NCBI RefSeq assembly: GCF_011043555.1
Contig: NZ_JAAKGS010000002.1
Coordinates: 620,001-684,000, forward strand
DNA: 64,000 bases
Direction: 5' to 3'
Origin: Sphingobacterium sp. SGR-19
GTDB lineage: Bacteria > Bacteroidota > Bacteroidia > Sphingobacteriales > Sphingobacteriaceae
The position numbers and the translations under genes were made by a program. The first letter of the stretch is position 1; every line of letters begins with the position of its first letter. Below are positions 17,796-26,784 of the stretch, in pieces. Below the pieces are notes generated by a model, which saw only the letters and a list, made by a program, of their open reading frames with translations, was not told the DNA's origin and did not search any database.

Positions 17796-18915
17796 TTATG
17801 ATATTGGCATTGTTGGTGCCGGCTTAGCTGGCTTAACCGCAGCTATACAGTTACGGAAAAGGGGATATTCTGTTGTAATCTTTGAAAAAAACAGTTTTCC
17901 TTTTCACCGTGTTTGTGGTGAATACATCAGTTTCGAAAGCTGGGATTACCTCACGGATTGCGGTATTGATCTTGCCGGTATGACGTTACCGGTTATTAAA
18001 AAGATACAAGTAAGTAGTTTAAGCGGAATATTGTTGAACGCGGATCTCGATCTAGGCGGTTTCGGTATTAGCCGTTATACAATAGATGGATTACTTGCTA
18101 TGCGTGCGCGGGAGATAGGAGTGGAAGTTCAGGACAACTGCAAGGTAGATCATATGGAAATGTGCTCAGATTATTATTTAATTCACTCGTCCACTGCAAA
18201 TGTCCGGGTACGGATGGCTATTGGTGCTTTCGGAAAACGCAGTAATATTGATGTAAATTGGAAACGTGATTTTATATCGAGGAAACCAAATGCACTCAAT
18301 AATTATATCGGTATAAAGTATCACATTAAAACCAGTTTCCCAGACGATACGATCGCGCTACATAATTTTAAGAATGGTTATTGTGGTATTTCTAAAATTG
18401 AAGGCAACAAATATTGCCTATGTTATTTGACAACAGCATCTAACTTGCGGGATAGCGGCGGCATTAAAGAGATGGAGCAACGGTTTCTATATCAGAATGC
18501 CTATTTGCGGCAATTGTTTGAACAAAGCGAGTTTCAGTATAGCCAACCACTCTCGATTTCTCAGATTTCATTTGATACAAAGGAACCTGTTTTCGCCCGT
18601 ACGCCACTTGTCGGCGACACGTGTGGTATGATCACACCGATTTGCGGGAATGGGATGAGTATGGCTATGCATAGCGGGAAACTGCTCACCCAACTTGTCG
18701 ACAAATATTTACAAAAACAGCTCTCACTAGATGACATGCTAGCCGCATACGTGGAAGAATGGAAAAAGCAGTTCGCTGTACGTCTGCGGACCGGACGCTT
18801 CGTACAAAGCCAATTGGGCAAGGAATGGCGAACGAATCTGTTCGTATCGTTGCTGAAAAAATTCCCTGCGATAACTAATCGAATCATGGAAAAAACGCAC
18901 GGTAGAAACTTCTGA
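17782..18915 (+). CDS. FAD-dependent oxidoreductase / hydroxylase (PKS tailoring)
   Basis: 377 aa from the ATG at 17782, which overlaps the methyltransferase gene by 14 nt; a TTG four codons upstream is less likely. A Rossmann FAD motif lies at residues 12-17 (G-A-G-L-A-G) with the distal E-K. A second FAD block (G-D-T-C-G-M-I-T-P-I-C-G-N-G-M) lies near residue 280 and replaces the usual G-D-A-A. The overall type is geranylgeranyl-reductase/aromatic monooxygenase-like. It probably hydroxylates or oxidises the ring made by the PKS, as SrsC does. Last gene of the operon, followed directly by a strong bidirectional terminator. Confidence 0.87.
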   Translation: MEGIDYDIGIVGAGLAGLTAAIQLRKRGYSVVIFEKNSFPFHRVCGEYISFESWDYLTDCGIDLAGMTLPVIKKIQVSSLSGILLNADLDLGGFGISRYTIDGLLAMRAREIGVEVQDNCKVDHMEMCSDYYLIHSSTANVRVRMAIGAFGKRSNIDVNWKRDFISRKPNALNNYIGIKYHIKTSFPDDTIALHNFKNGYCGISKIEGNKYCLCYLTTASNLRDSGGIKEMEQRFLYQNAYLRQLFEQSEFQYSQPLSISQISFDTKEPVFARTPLVGDTCGMITPICGNGMSMAMHSGKLLTQLVDKYLQKQLSLDDMLAAYVEEWKKQFAVRLRTGRFVQSQLGKEWRTNLFVSLLKKFPAITNRIMEKTHGRNF

Positions 18916-18920
18916 ATTGC

Positions 18921-18956
18921 AAAAAGGCGAACGGGATAGTCTTCCGTTCGCCTTTT
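18921..18956. terminator. Strong bidirectional terminator
   Basis: A perfect 14-bp stem (AAAAAGGCGAACGG with its complement CCGTTCGCCTTTTT) and an 8-nt loop separate the PKS operon from the convergent FKBP gene. Poly-T is available in both directions. Confidence 0.9.
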
Positions 18957-18976
18957 TAAATAAAATAACTAAAGAA

Positions 18977-19939
18977 TTAATTTACGGCCACTGAATCGGC
19001 CGGTGCTTCTTTAGGGCCGGGTATGATATCAACCAATTCCACATCAAAGACTAACGGTGCATACGGAGGGATTTTTCCCCCACCACGTTCACCGTAACCG
19101 ATGCTTGATGGGACCAGTAATGTTGCTTTTGTACCTTTATTCAATAACTGCAAACCTTCTGTCCAACCTTGGATTACAGGGTCATGGCCTACACGGAAAC
19201 GGATCGGCTCGTATTGACGCATCGGATTAAATGTGTTCTGTTTTTTTGCCAACTCTGCATCATTTGTGTCGAAGATCGTACCGTTAACTAACGTTCCAGT
19301 ATAATTTACGACGACCGTATCACCAACAACTGGCTTGTTTCCAGAACCTTCTTCTTTTACGATATATTGTAAACCAGAATTTGTTTTCTTAGGCTCCAAC
19401 TTGTTTTTCGCGATGTAGTTTGCTAGTTTGCCTTCTTCAGCTTGTTTCAGTGTTTCGATTTCTGCTTTGAAATATTCGTCCACCTGTGCATACATAGCTG
19501 AATCTGTTAGATCACCTTTTTTGAAGTGCTTTCTTACTTTAACTTTGAATTCAGCATAGTGATCTGCAAACTCTGGTTTAGGTTGTCCTGTTTTTGCAGC
19601 CATGGTGTCTAAATTCAGCCGGAAAACAGCGCTATCGCCTTCTCCTAACATTTTGAACATCGAATTATAATCGCCAGCGTATAAACCTGGGATAGAATCT
19701 GGAGCGATGTTTACAATCTGAGGCAAACCGATATCGTATGTACTTTGCAATAGGGAATCCTTACGATCCGATGTTACGATCATGTCTACCGACAATAAAT
19801 CGCCTGGCTGGGCTTTTTCTGCTCCTGCGTCTTTAACAATGTTATATTCAAGACCGCCTTCGCCTTTCTTGAAGTTTTGGCAACTTGTTGTAGCTAATAA
19901 GCCCACAGCAGCCGAGAGGAATAAGATTGATTTCTTCAT
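18977..19939 (-). CDS. FKBP-type peptidyl-prolyl isomerase lipoprotein
   Basis: 320 aa. Lipoprotein signal with A-T-T-S-C (C20). A less conserved N-terminal FKBP-like/linker region (about 30-175) is followed by a clear FKBP domain (about 190-310) with V-V-N-Y-T-G, F-D-T, V-I-Q-G-W-x-E-G and G-Y-G-E-R aromatic-pocket blocks. It should help proline-limited folding of exported proteins at the envelope. The gene follows the DHH phosphoesterase by 22 nt on the minus strand, so the two are an operon. It ends at the bidirectional terminator shared with the PKS operon. Confidence 0.92.
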   Translation of the reverse strand: MKKSILFLSAAVGLLATTSCQNFKKGEGGLEYNIVKDAGAEKAQPGDLLSVDMIVTSDRKDSLLQSTYDIGLPQIVNIAPDSIPGLYAGDYNSMFKMLGEGDSAVFRLNLDTMAAKTGQPKPEFADHYAEFKVKVRKHFKKGDLTDSAMYAQVDEYFKAEIETLKQAEEGKLANYIAKNKLEPKKTNSGLQYIVKEEGSGNKPVVGDTVVVNYTGTLVNGTIFDTNDAELAKKQNTFNPMRQYEPIRFRVGHDPVIQGWTEGLQLLNKGTKATLLVPSSIGYGERGGGKIPPYAPLVFDVELVDIIPGPKEAPADSVAVN

Positions 19940-19961
19940 TCTGATATAGTCACTTTAAATT

Positions 19962-20972
19962 TTATGTTGTTAATATTTCTTTATATGTTGGCAATATAGA
20001 TTTGAACTTGTTTACGGTCTGGCTGAGCGTCTCTGTCGAACTCCCCCCCGAAGCGTTTAAATGTCCTCCTCCATTAAAGTACTTTTTACATATTTCATTA
20101 CATGGAATCTCTCCCGTCGACCGCAAAGATAATTTAATTAATTCGGTTCTGTCAATAAATAACGCAGCTAATCGTATGCCTTTAACAGATAAAGCATAGT
20201 TTACCAATCCTTCGGTATCTCCGGTAGTGACTTGGAACTTTTCCAAATCCTCTTTTGTAACCGCAAATACAGCTGCATTGTATTCCGGAATAACCTCCAG
20301 ACAGTTTAATAAGCAATACCCCAAGAACTTCAATCGATTTTCAGTGGAGCTGTTGTAAATATGTTCGTGTATTTCCCAGTTCCTAGCTCCAGCTTCGATA
20401 AGTTTCGATATAATCAGGTGTACAGCTGCGGTAGTAGAACGGAATCGAAACGAGCCGGTATCGGTCATAATACCTGCGTAAAGACAAGTGGCGATTTCCG
20501 GTGTTATAGCCGCCGCATCTTCATAAACATCGGAGATAAATGTATATACCAGTTGAGCAGTTGCCGCCGCCGTGGCATCCCAATAACGAAGGGAAGCAAA
20601 ATCTTCGGGATCCAAATGGTGATCTATCATCCATTTTTGGCCGTTTGCAGCCCGAAGAACAGGTTCCAAAATATTAGTACGGCTCAGTGCACTGTAATCC
20701 AAGCAAAAAATAATATCAGCTTGTTGTATAAGGCGTTCTGCTCCTGTAGTATCGTTTGGGAAGATAATAACATCTTCACGGCCGGGCATCCAATTTAGAA
20801 AATCCGGAAAATCAGACGACAATACGACCGCTACCTGATGACCTTTCGCTTTCAACCAATGATATAAACCTAAAGAGGAGCCAAGTGCATCTCCATCCGG
20901 TTTGTGGTGGGTTGTGATAACGATATTCTTAGGTTGGGTCAGTAAGTGTAAATTATTTTCTCCTGTCAGCAT
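19962..20972 (-). CDS. DHH-family phosphoesterase (NrnA-like nanoRNase/pAp phosphatase)
   Basis: 336 aa. Metal motifs of the DHH fold: H-H-K-P-D-G-D-A-L near the start, F-C-L-D-Y, and I-D-H-H-L-D (the DHH motif). The C-terminal DHHA1 motif is G-G-G-H-L-N-A-S-G. In the NrnA group these enzymes degrade 2-5-nt RNA and dephosphorylate 3'-phosphoadenosine 5'-phosphate. Cytoplasmic. Promoter-proximal gene of the operon with the FKBP lipoprotein; no functional link between the two is obvious. All catalytic Asp/His positions are present. A 7-C tract inside the gene does not break the frame. Confidence 0.9.
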   Translation of the reverse strand: MLTGENNLHLLTQPKNIVITTHHKPDGDALGSSLGLYHWLKAKGHQVAVVLSSDFPDFLNWMPGREDVIIFPNDTTGAERLIQQADIIFCLDYSALSRTNILEPVLRAANGQKWMIDHHLDPEDFASLRYWDATAAATAQLVYTFISDVYEDAAAITPEIATCLYAGIMTDTGSFRFRSTTAAVHLIISKLIEAGARNWEIHEHIYNSSTENRLKFLGYCLLNCLEVIPEYNAAVFAVTKEDLEKFQVTTGDTEGLVNYALSVKGIRLAALFIDRTELIKLSLRSTGEIPCNEICKKYFNGGGHLNASGGSSTETLSQTVNKFKSILPTYKEILTT

Positions 20973-21068
20973 AAATCTTATAAGTGTGCAAACCTACTAT
21001 TATTTTACGGGTTGCGGAAATTTTTGGAATGATCTCTTTCTTAAAAAATGTTAAGTTTTCCAATTCTG

Positions 21069-23690
21069 TTAATGCTTAAACGCATACAACTTCCTATCTC
21101 GTCTCACACAAAGTAAATAAGTCGCACTGTTGTAATCAATTTTTCCATAATAGAAATCTGGCAACGCTTCGATAGGAAAACCATCTCTTAACGATCCCTT
21201 TTCATCGAAAAGATAGACGAGGTAGTTTTTGCGGGAAGCGATACCCAAGGAGTAGCTATTCGATCCATCTGCAAAATACTGTGGACGATCGGTTATTTCT
21301 TGGGTAAATGTAAAGTCGAACAAAGCGCTGCTGTCTTGGATATTTTTTATCAGTAGATGCTTTTGATTGAGCATCGCCATACGATACGCGGCCCCATCTG
21401 TGCTCGGAAAATAGGAAATCAAGGAACGGTTTCCTCCTTGCTCCAGCTTATAGGTTTTAGGCTCTTCAACAAAATCCATCGTAAGCGAAATCTGAGCGGT
21501 GTCAACAGCGTATACTGCATGTCGGTTTTGTTCCAGTTGGACTATGGCTATCGGATTTTTAAACTGACTGTCGCCTATAATTTCTTCTTTAAGCAGATTG
21601 CCTTGCGCATCGAATTGATAGAAGTGACCATTTTCTGTACCTAAAAAAACTTGATTGTTGTAGACTTTAATATCAAATAATATTTTTCCGGCTAGATTCA
21701 TGTCACCCCAGCTTTCCACCTTTTCGCCATCCACTGTATAGACCAGCAACTTGCGACCCGCAGGAATAAAAATCAACTGTTCTCCACCAATATTACTGAT
21801 GGTAGGCGTATACGTAGGTTCGCTGTCCATACCGAGTGAAAAACTAGGTAACGAGTTGCCTTCAGGGTCAAACCGATAAAGCCTGTTTCGATCGGTTACC
21901 AATACAATGGAGCGGTCGTCCAATTGCTGGGCTTCCCCTACTATTCTTCCATGGAATACCGTTGACCATAGTTTGTTCCCGGAAGGGCTAATCGCATGTA
22001 CGCTGTGGTCTTGCTCTTGGATCAAGATAAATTGACTGGTGTCCGAATGTTCGAAAACTTGTGGTGCGGTAATTGGTCGGTTGTTGAATTCGTATACCCA
22101 GTCGGCAGCAGCACCTAACGCATTTTTACTTTTGTATACACCATAAATACTGGATTGGAAATTACCATTATTGCCTGCGATTTGAATAGACCAAGAATAA
22201 AAATCTTGATAACCGAAGTTGTTCTTATCACGGAAGCTTTCACGATGGGAAGCTTTAAGAAGATTGCTGATCATAGAAGATGATGCGCTTGTACGTATGA
22301 AACAAGTGATATTAGCTTCGTTTCCCTGTATTCTCTCCGAATTTTTGAAACCTAATGTGTTAGTCAATAAGTTCACACGTCCCCAATCACGTCGGTATTC
22401 GACCAACAGGCTTTGATAGTTGGCTAAGACCAGAATATTCCGCACGCGCAAGAAATAGGGACGGGTGAATGATTTAAGTGGATCGCCATAAAGTGCATAG
22501 GGAATATTCGAATGGTTAAATCGATAAAGAGAATCCGACACCCTCGTGGCTATGGATGAGATAAATGCATCCAGTTTGGTAGAATCTGCGACCGAGATAA
22601 AAGCCAACTCGGTTTGATTACTTTGTTCTACCAAAGCAAACTCGTGGCCGAAAATAGGGTGTATATCTTCTTCAAAAGAGACATCCTTGCTTTTTTTTAT
22701 TTCAGCAAACTGAGCTTGCAATTGGGGTAGCTCCCCACGTTGTTTCAATAACGCAAGCAAATCTTTTCGGAAGCTATCGGTGTCGCTGATAGCAAAAGAA
22801 AGGTAAGAAGCCGTGTTCTGGGGAAAGTAATTGTATAAAGTTTGTGAAGTTTTATGTTGGTTTCCGAACAGTTCTATATAGTTTTCTTTTCGATGAGCCG
22901 TCTCGCTTTCGCCGCTCAATATCAGCGCGTCGTTCTTGAAGCTTAAATTCCATGCAGATTGACCACCGAGATTGTCGAATAGTTTGATAAAATTACCTGC
23001 ATTTCTGCGCATAAGGTGTTCAGCAATACGAGGTATCTGTTCATGAACAAAATATACACTGAGGGGCGAATTTCGACTGTTATTCTCTATAAAATAGTCA
23101 ATTTCGTCTTTACCTAATTTAGGCGCACGCCTATCCATAACCTGATAAAGTAAACTTTCCGAATAAGATGCGAAGAAAATGTCTTTGTAGTAAACGATGT
23201 GGAATATAGAGTCTTTAACCCCTTTATCTAGGCTATAAATGCGATTCTCTAGTGTGTCTTTTTGTGTTACGATATAGATAGATGCTGCTTTTTCCAGGAA
23301 CAAGTCAATTGCCTCTGCATCGATTCGCATCGATGTCGGAATAGTAAATAACGTGGCAATAGCCTCTTTTTCTGGATGGAAAGAAACGTATTGGTCGACT
23401 CCGTTTACATAGGGCTGGATAGTTGAATGTCGGAGAAGTTTTGTCTTCAGTGTCTGCCATTGTTCGAATTCCTGTCTGCCTACCATGGCTTCGAAGATTT
23501 CAAAATCTTTGAAGATGTTATCGGTCGTCGCATCATTTTGGAACGTGGCGACCAGAAATGTTTCTTTAGGAAGGAACGTAAGTGGACGGAGCGTTTCCTT
23601 TTTTTCTCCTTCTAAATTTGCAAAATAATATAGGGAAGCACCAACAATGGCGACGAACAATAAAATGGTAATGATAATCGTATTTCTCAT
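21069..23690 (-). CDS. Large membrane-anchored protein with C-terminal beta-propeller-like repeats (unknown)
   Basis: 873 aa from the ATG at 23690 (an in-frame TTG one codon upstream is less likely). A single hydrophobic segment at residues ~4-26 acts as signal anchor. The following ~540 residues are mixed alpha/beta with no confident family, vaguely like DUF3352-type proteins (L-P-K-E-T-F-L-V-A near residue 40). Residues ~560-870 contain WD/PQQ-like repeats (H-A-I-S-P-S-G-N-K-L-W, Y-R-F-D-P-E-G-N, Y-Q-F-D-A-Q-G-N) suggesting a beta-propeller. It is probably periplasmic, tethered to the inner membrane. A TAATTTTG -7 element lies at 23721-23714, close upstream on the minus strand. Stand-alone gene; function unknown. 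Confidence 0.75.
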   Translation of the reverse strand: MRNTIIITILLFVAIVGASLYYFANLEGEKKETLRPLTFLPKETFLVATFQNDATTDNIFKDFEIFEAMVGRQEFEQWQTLKTKLLRHSTIQPYVNGVDQYVSFHPEKEAIATLFTIPTSMRIDAEAIDLFLEKAASIYIVTQKDTLENRIYSLDKGVKDSIFHIVYYKDIFFASYSESLLYQVMDRRAPKLGKDEIDYFIENNSRNSPLSVYFVHEQIPRIAEHLMRRNAGNFIKLFDNLGGQSAWNLSFKNDALILSGESETAHRKENYIELFGNQHKTSQTLYNYFPQNTASYLSFAISDTDSFRKDLLALLKQRGELPQLQAQFAEIKKSKDVSFEEDIHPIFGHEFALVEQSNQTELAFISVADSTKLDAFISSIATRVSDSLYRFNHSNIPYALYGDPLKSFTRPYFLRVRNILVLANYQSLLVEYRRDWGRVNLLTNTLGFKNSERIQGNEANITCFIRTSASSSMISNLLKASHRESFRDKNNFGYQDFYSWSIQIAGNNGNFQSSIYGVYKSKNALGAAADWVYEFNNRPITAPQVFEHSDTSQFILIQEQDHSVHAISPSGNKLWSTVFHGRIVGEAQQLDDRSIVLVTDRNRLYRFDPEGNSLPSFSLGMDSEPTYTPTISNIGGEQLIFIPAGRKLLVYTVDGEKVESWGDMNLAGKILFDIKVYNNQVFLGTENGHFYQFDAQGNLLKEEIIGDSQFKNPIAIVQLEQNRHAVYAVDTAQISLTMDFVEEPKTYKLEQGGNRSLISYFPSTDGAAYRMAMLNQKHLLIKNIQDSSALFDFTFTQEITDRPQYFADGSNSYSLGIASRKNYLVYLFDEKGSLRDGFPIEALPDFYYGKIDYNSATYLLCVRRDRKLYAFKH

Positions 23691-23912
23691 CAAAGACAGT
23701 CTCTAACAGATTCAAAATTAAAAAAATAAAATGTGTTTGTGCCTTTTTGCAGAAAACGAAGCGAAAATTGATGACCTCCATGACGCCATGCCTCCGTAAT
23801 AGCAAGCTTTCTAAACTAGAATGGTGTTTTGTAAAAATTAAAATACAATATGTGTTATATTTTATTACATTTATACCCACGAAAGAAATATCACTAGAAT
23901 ACGATCTCTTTT

Positions 23913-24302
23913 ATGAACAAACAAATTATATTAATAGCATCTTTTTTCGGATTGACAGCTGTAATATTAGGGGCATTTGGGGCGCACGGACTAGAAGGGA
24001 AAATCAGCGATTACCATTTGGATACATGGAAAACGGCAAACCAGTATCACTTTTATCATACTTTTGCTTTGTTGTTCTTGTCCACTTTTTCTAGAGCAAA
24101 GAATGCCTCGATACGTGTTTCTTTTATCGCATTTACAATTGGTATTCTATTGTTTTCAGGCTCTTTATATTTGTTGAGTGTCCGTTCGTTGATCGGTTTG
24201 GAAGGGTTTGCCTGGCTGGGGCCCGTGACACCGCTTGGTGGACTTTGCTTTATGGTAGGATGGGTAGGGTTGTTTGTAGCTGCTGTCCGGAATCGGTCTT
24301 AA
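23913..24302 (+). CDS. DUF423 family membrane protein
   Basis: 129 aa with four predicted membrane helices. The N-terminal helix is followed by G-A-F-G-A-H-G-L, the DUF423 signature, and the A-N-Q-Y-H-F-Y-H motif; the C-terminus has T-P-L-G-G. Small inner-membrane protein of unknown function, normal length. Its stop is 1 nt before the priA start, so it is co-transcribed with priA. The 220-nt region upstream is AT-rich with only degenerate promoter-like matches. Confidence 0.88.
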   Translation: MNKQIILIASFFGLTAVILGAFGAHGLEGKISDYHLDTWKTANQYHFYHTFALLFLSTFSRAKNASIRVSFIAFTIGILLFSGSLYLLSVRSLIGLEGFAWLGPVTPLGGLCFMVGWVGLFVAAVRNRS

Positions 24303-24303
24303 A

Positions 24304-26784
24304 ATGTCAGAAACCTCTTTATTTCATAACAATCGGGAAACACTGTTTGTCGATGTTATTTTACCATTATACATCGCTAAAACCTACACCTATCGCGTTC
24401 CTTTAGAATCGAATGCCGATGTCGCCATTGGAAAACGCGTTATTGTACAATTCGGTCGTAATAAAATCTATGCGGCGATTATCCATAAGATTTCTAAAGA
24501 AGCGCCTTTAAGTTATGAGGCAAAGTATATACTCAATGTAATAGATGAAGAGCCAGTGGTTGATGCTAACCAGTTGGCTCTTTGGGAATGGATTTCCGGT
24601 TACTACATGTGCTATCTGGGAGAAGTTATGCAAGCGGCTTTACCAGCAGCGTTAAAGATGGCGAGCGAAACAAAAATTGTGGCGTCAGAAAATGTAGATC
24701 TGGATCGTTCGCTTTTATCTGACAAGGGATACATGGTCATGGAAGCGTTGGATGTGGCGGGAGAATTGACGATAAACGATATCGTTAAGCTATTAGGACA
24801 AAGCACCGTTTTCCCACTATTGAAGAAACTTTTTGATCAAGGATATATATTAATATCTGAAGAGATAAATAATAGATATGTGCCAAAGCGTAAGGCATGT
24901 TTAAGGTTTGCACCAGAGTTTGATGATGCCGAAGGTATACGTGGATTGCTGGATTCCTTAAACCGTGCTCCAAAACAGCAGGATGCGGTTTTAGGCTTCA
25001 TTCAGCTTCGGAAAACAAAGTTGGATATTACTCGACAGGATATTATGGAGGTGACGGGCGTGAGTTCGGCGATCGTAGCCTCATTGATCGAAAAGGGCGT
25101 ATTTACCGTCGAAGAAAAAATTGTATCCCGTCTAGGAGGTGAAGAGATAGAGATAACGGCAGATTTTGACTTTAATGCCCCACAACAGCAGGCTTTTGAT
25201 GCGATAGAAGGTTTTTTTGAAAAGAAAGACGTTGTGCTTTTGCACGGTGTAACGGCTTCGGGCAAAACACAGATTTACATACGGTTGATTGAGCAGGCGA
25301 TAGAGAACGGTAAAAATGCTTTATATCTTTTGCCGGAGATAGCACTGACTACACAGATTACCGATCGATTAAAACTGCATTTTGGGGATAAACTGGGCGT
25401 TTATCACTCGAAATTTAATGATAACGAGCGGGCAGAGGTATGGCATAAAGTATTGAAAGGAGAATATAGAATAGTTGTAGGCGCTCGTTCTTCTGTATTT
25501 CTGCCGTTTCAAAATTTAGGGCTGGTCATAGTCGACGAAGAGCATGAGAATTCTTATAAGCAATATGAACCAGCCCCGCGATATCACGCTCGTGATACTG
25601 CCATTTATCTGGCTCACCTACAACAAGCAAAAGTGTTGTTAGGATCAGCCACGCCATCGATAGAAAGCTACTACAATGCTAAAGCGGATAAATATGGTTT
25701 GGTGGAACTAAAAGAGCGCTTTGGAGAATCCCAACTGCCCGATATACAGATTATCAACGTAGCGGAAGAGGGGCGTAAAGACCAGATGTTTTCTTATTTC
25801 AGCGGTGTCTTGTTACAGGGTATAACAGATGCTTTGGAACGAAAGGAACAGGTGATTTTGTTTCAGAACAGACGTGGGCATACACCATTCGTACAGTGTA
25901 ATACTTGCGGTTGGGTAGCCAAATGCGTGAACTGCGATGTGAGTCTGACGTATCATAAATCGACCAATCATTTGCATTGCCATTATTGCGGGCATACCGA
26001 ACCACCGGTACAGGTTTGTCCTGCATGTGGAATGCCCCATATCGAAAGCAAAGGTTTTGGGACGGAAAGAGTAGAGGAAGAACTGGAATTGCTGCTGCCG
26101 CAAGCGCGGCTAGGACGTTTGGATTTAGACTCCACTAAAGGAAAATATGGATTTGAGAATATTATTACGGCGTTTGATGAACACGAGTTCGATATTCTTG
26201 TGGGCACGCAAATGGTGGCAAAAGGATTGGATTTTGGACGTGTTAGTCTAATTGGTATCATCAACGCTGATGCGATGATTAATTTTCCCGACTTTCGGGC
26301 CTATGAACGGGCCTTTTCGTTATTTTCCCAGGTGGCGGGACGTGCGGGGCGTCGAGAGCATAAAGGAAAGGTAATCATTCAAACACATACCCCAAATCAC
26401 CGCGTGCTGGAACAAGTCATTCAGCACGATTATGAAGGTATGTTCATGACGGAAATAAAAGAACGCAAGAATTATCTGTACCCGCCTTTTTATCGTATCA
26501 TTAAATTGGATGTTCGCCATACAGATAGACAGCATGCAAGCGATGCGGCTACTCGTTTAACCAATTTGCTTCGCGCACAGTTGGGCAATAGAGTATTAGG
26601 GCCAGAACCGCCGCTGATTTCTCGGATACGGAATCACTTTATTCAAACGGTTACTTTAAAAATCGAACGAAACAACGTCAGCATCGCGCGCGTAAAGGAA
26701 TTAATCAACCAAGCGATAACACAATTTGGTATGGAAAAACAATACAAGGGCGTTCGTATTTCTATTGATGTAGATCCTTATTAA
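24304..26784 (+). CDS. priA: Primosomal protein N' (PriA helicase)
   Basis: 826 aa, the usual Bacteroidota length. N-terminal 3'-DNA-binding domain, then Walker A G-V-T-A-S-G-K-T near residue 320, the D-E-E-H Walker B box, and the zinc-binding cysteine cluster (C-N-T-C...C-V-N-C...C-H-Y-C...C-P-A-C) near residues 540-580. The C-terminal helicase lobe has G-T-Q-M-V-A-K-G-L-D-F. PriA restarts stalled replication forks by loading DnaB. It starts 1 nt after DUF423, and its stop overlaps the stop of the convergent LutB-like gene by 4 nt. Confidence 0.97.
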   Translation: MSETSLFHNNRETLFVDVILPLYIAKTYTYRVPLESNADVAIGKRVIVQFGRNKIYAAIIHKISKEAPLSYEAKYILNVIDEEPVVDANQLALWEWISGYYMCYLGEVMQAALPAALKMASETKIVASENVDLDRSLLSDKGYMVMEALDVAGELTINDIVKLLGQSTVFPLLKKLFDQGYILISEEINNRYVPKRKACLRFAPEFDDAEGIRGLLDSLNRAPKQQDAVLGFIQLRKTKLDITRQDIMEVTGVSSAIVASLIEKGVFTVEEKIVSRLGGEEIEITADFDFNAPQQQAFDAIEGFFEKKDVVLLHGVTASGKTQIYIRLIEQAIENGKNALYLLPEIALTTQITDRLKLHFGDKLGVYHSKFNDNERAEVWHKVLKGEYRIVVGARSSVFLPFQNLGLVIVDEEHENSYKQYEPAPRYHARDTAIYLAHLQQAKVLLGSATPSIESYYNAKADKYGLVELKERFGESQLPDIQIINVAEEGRKDQMFSYFSGVLLQGITDALERKEQVILFQNRRGHTPFVQCNTCGWVAKCVNCDVSLTYHKSTNHLHCHYCGHTEPPVQVCPACGMPHIESKGFGTERVEEELELLLPQARLGRLDLDSTKGKYGFENIITAFDEHEFDILVGTQMVAKGLDFGRVSLIGIINADAMINFPDFRAYERAFSLFSQVAGRAGRREHKGKVIIQTHTPNHRVLEQVIQHDYEGMFMTEIKERKNYLYPPFYRIIKLDVRHTDRQHASDAATRLTNLLRAQLGNRVLGPEPPLISRIRNHFIQTVTLKIERNNVSIARVKELINQAITQFGMEKQYKGVRISIDVDPY

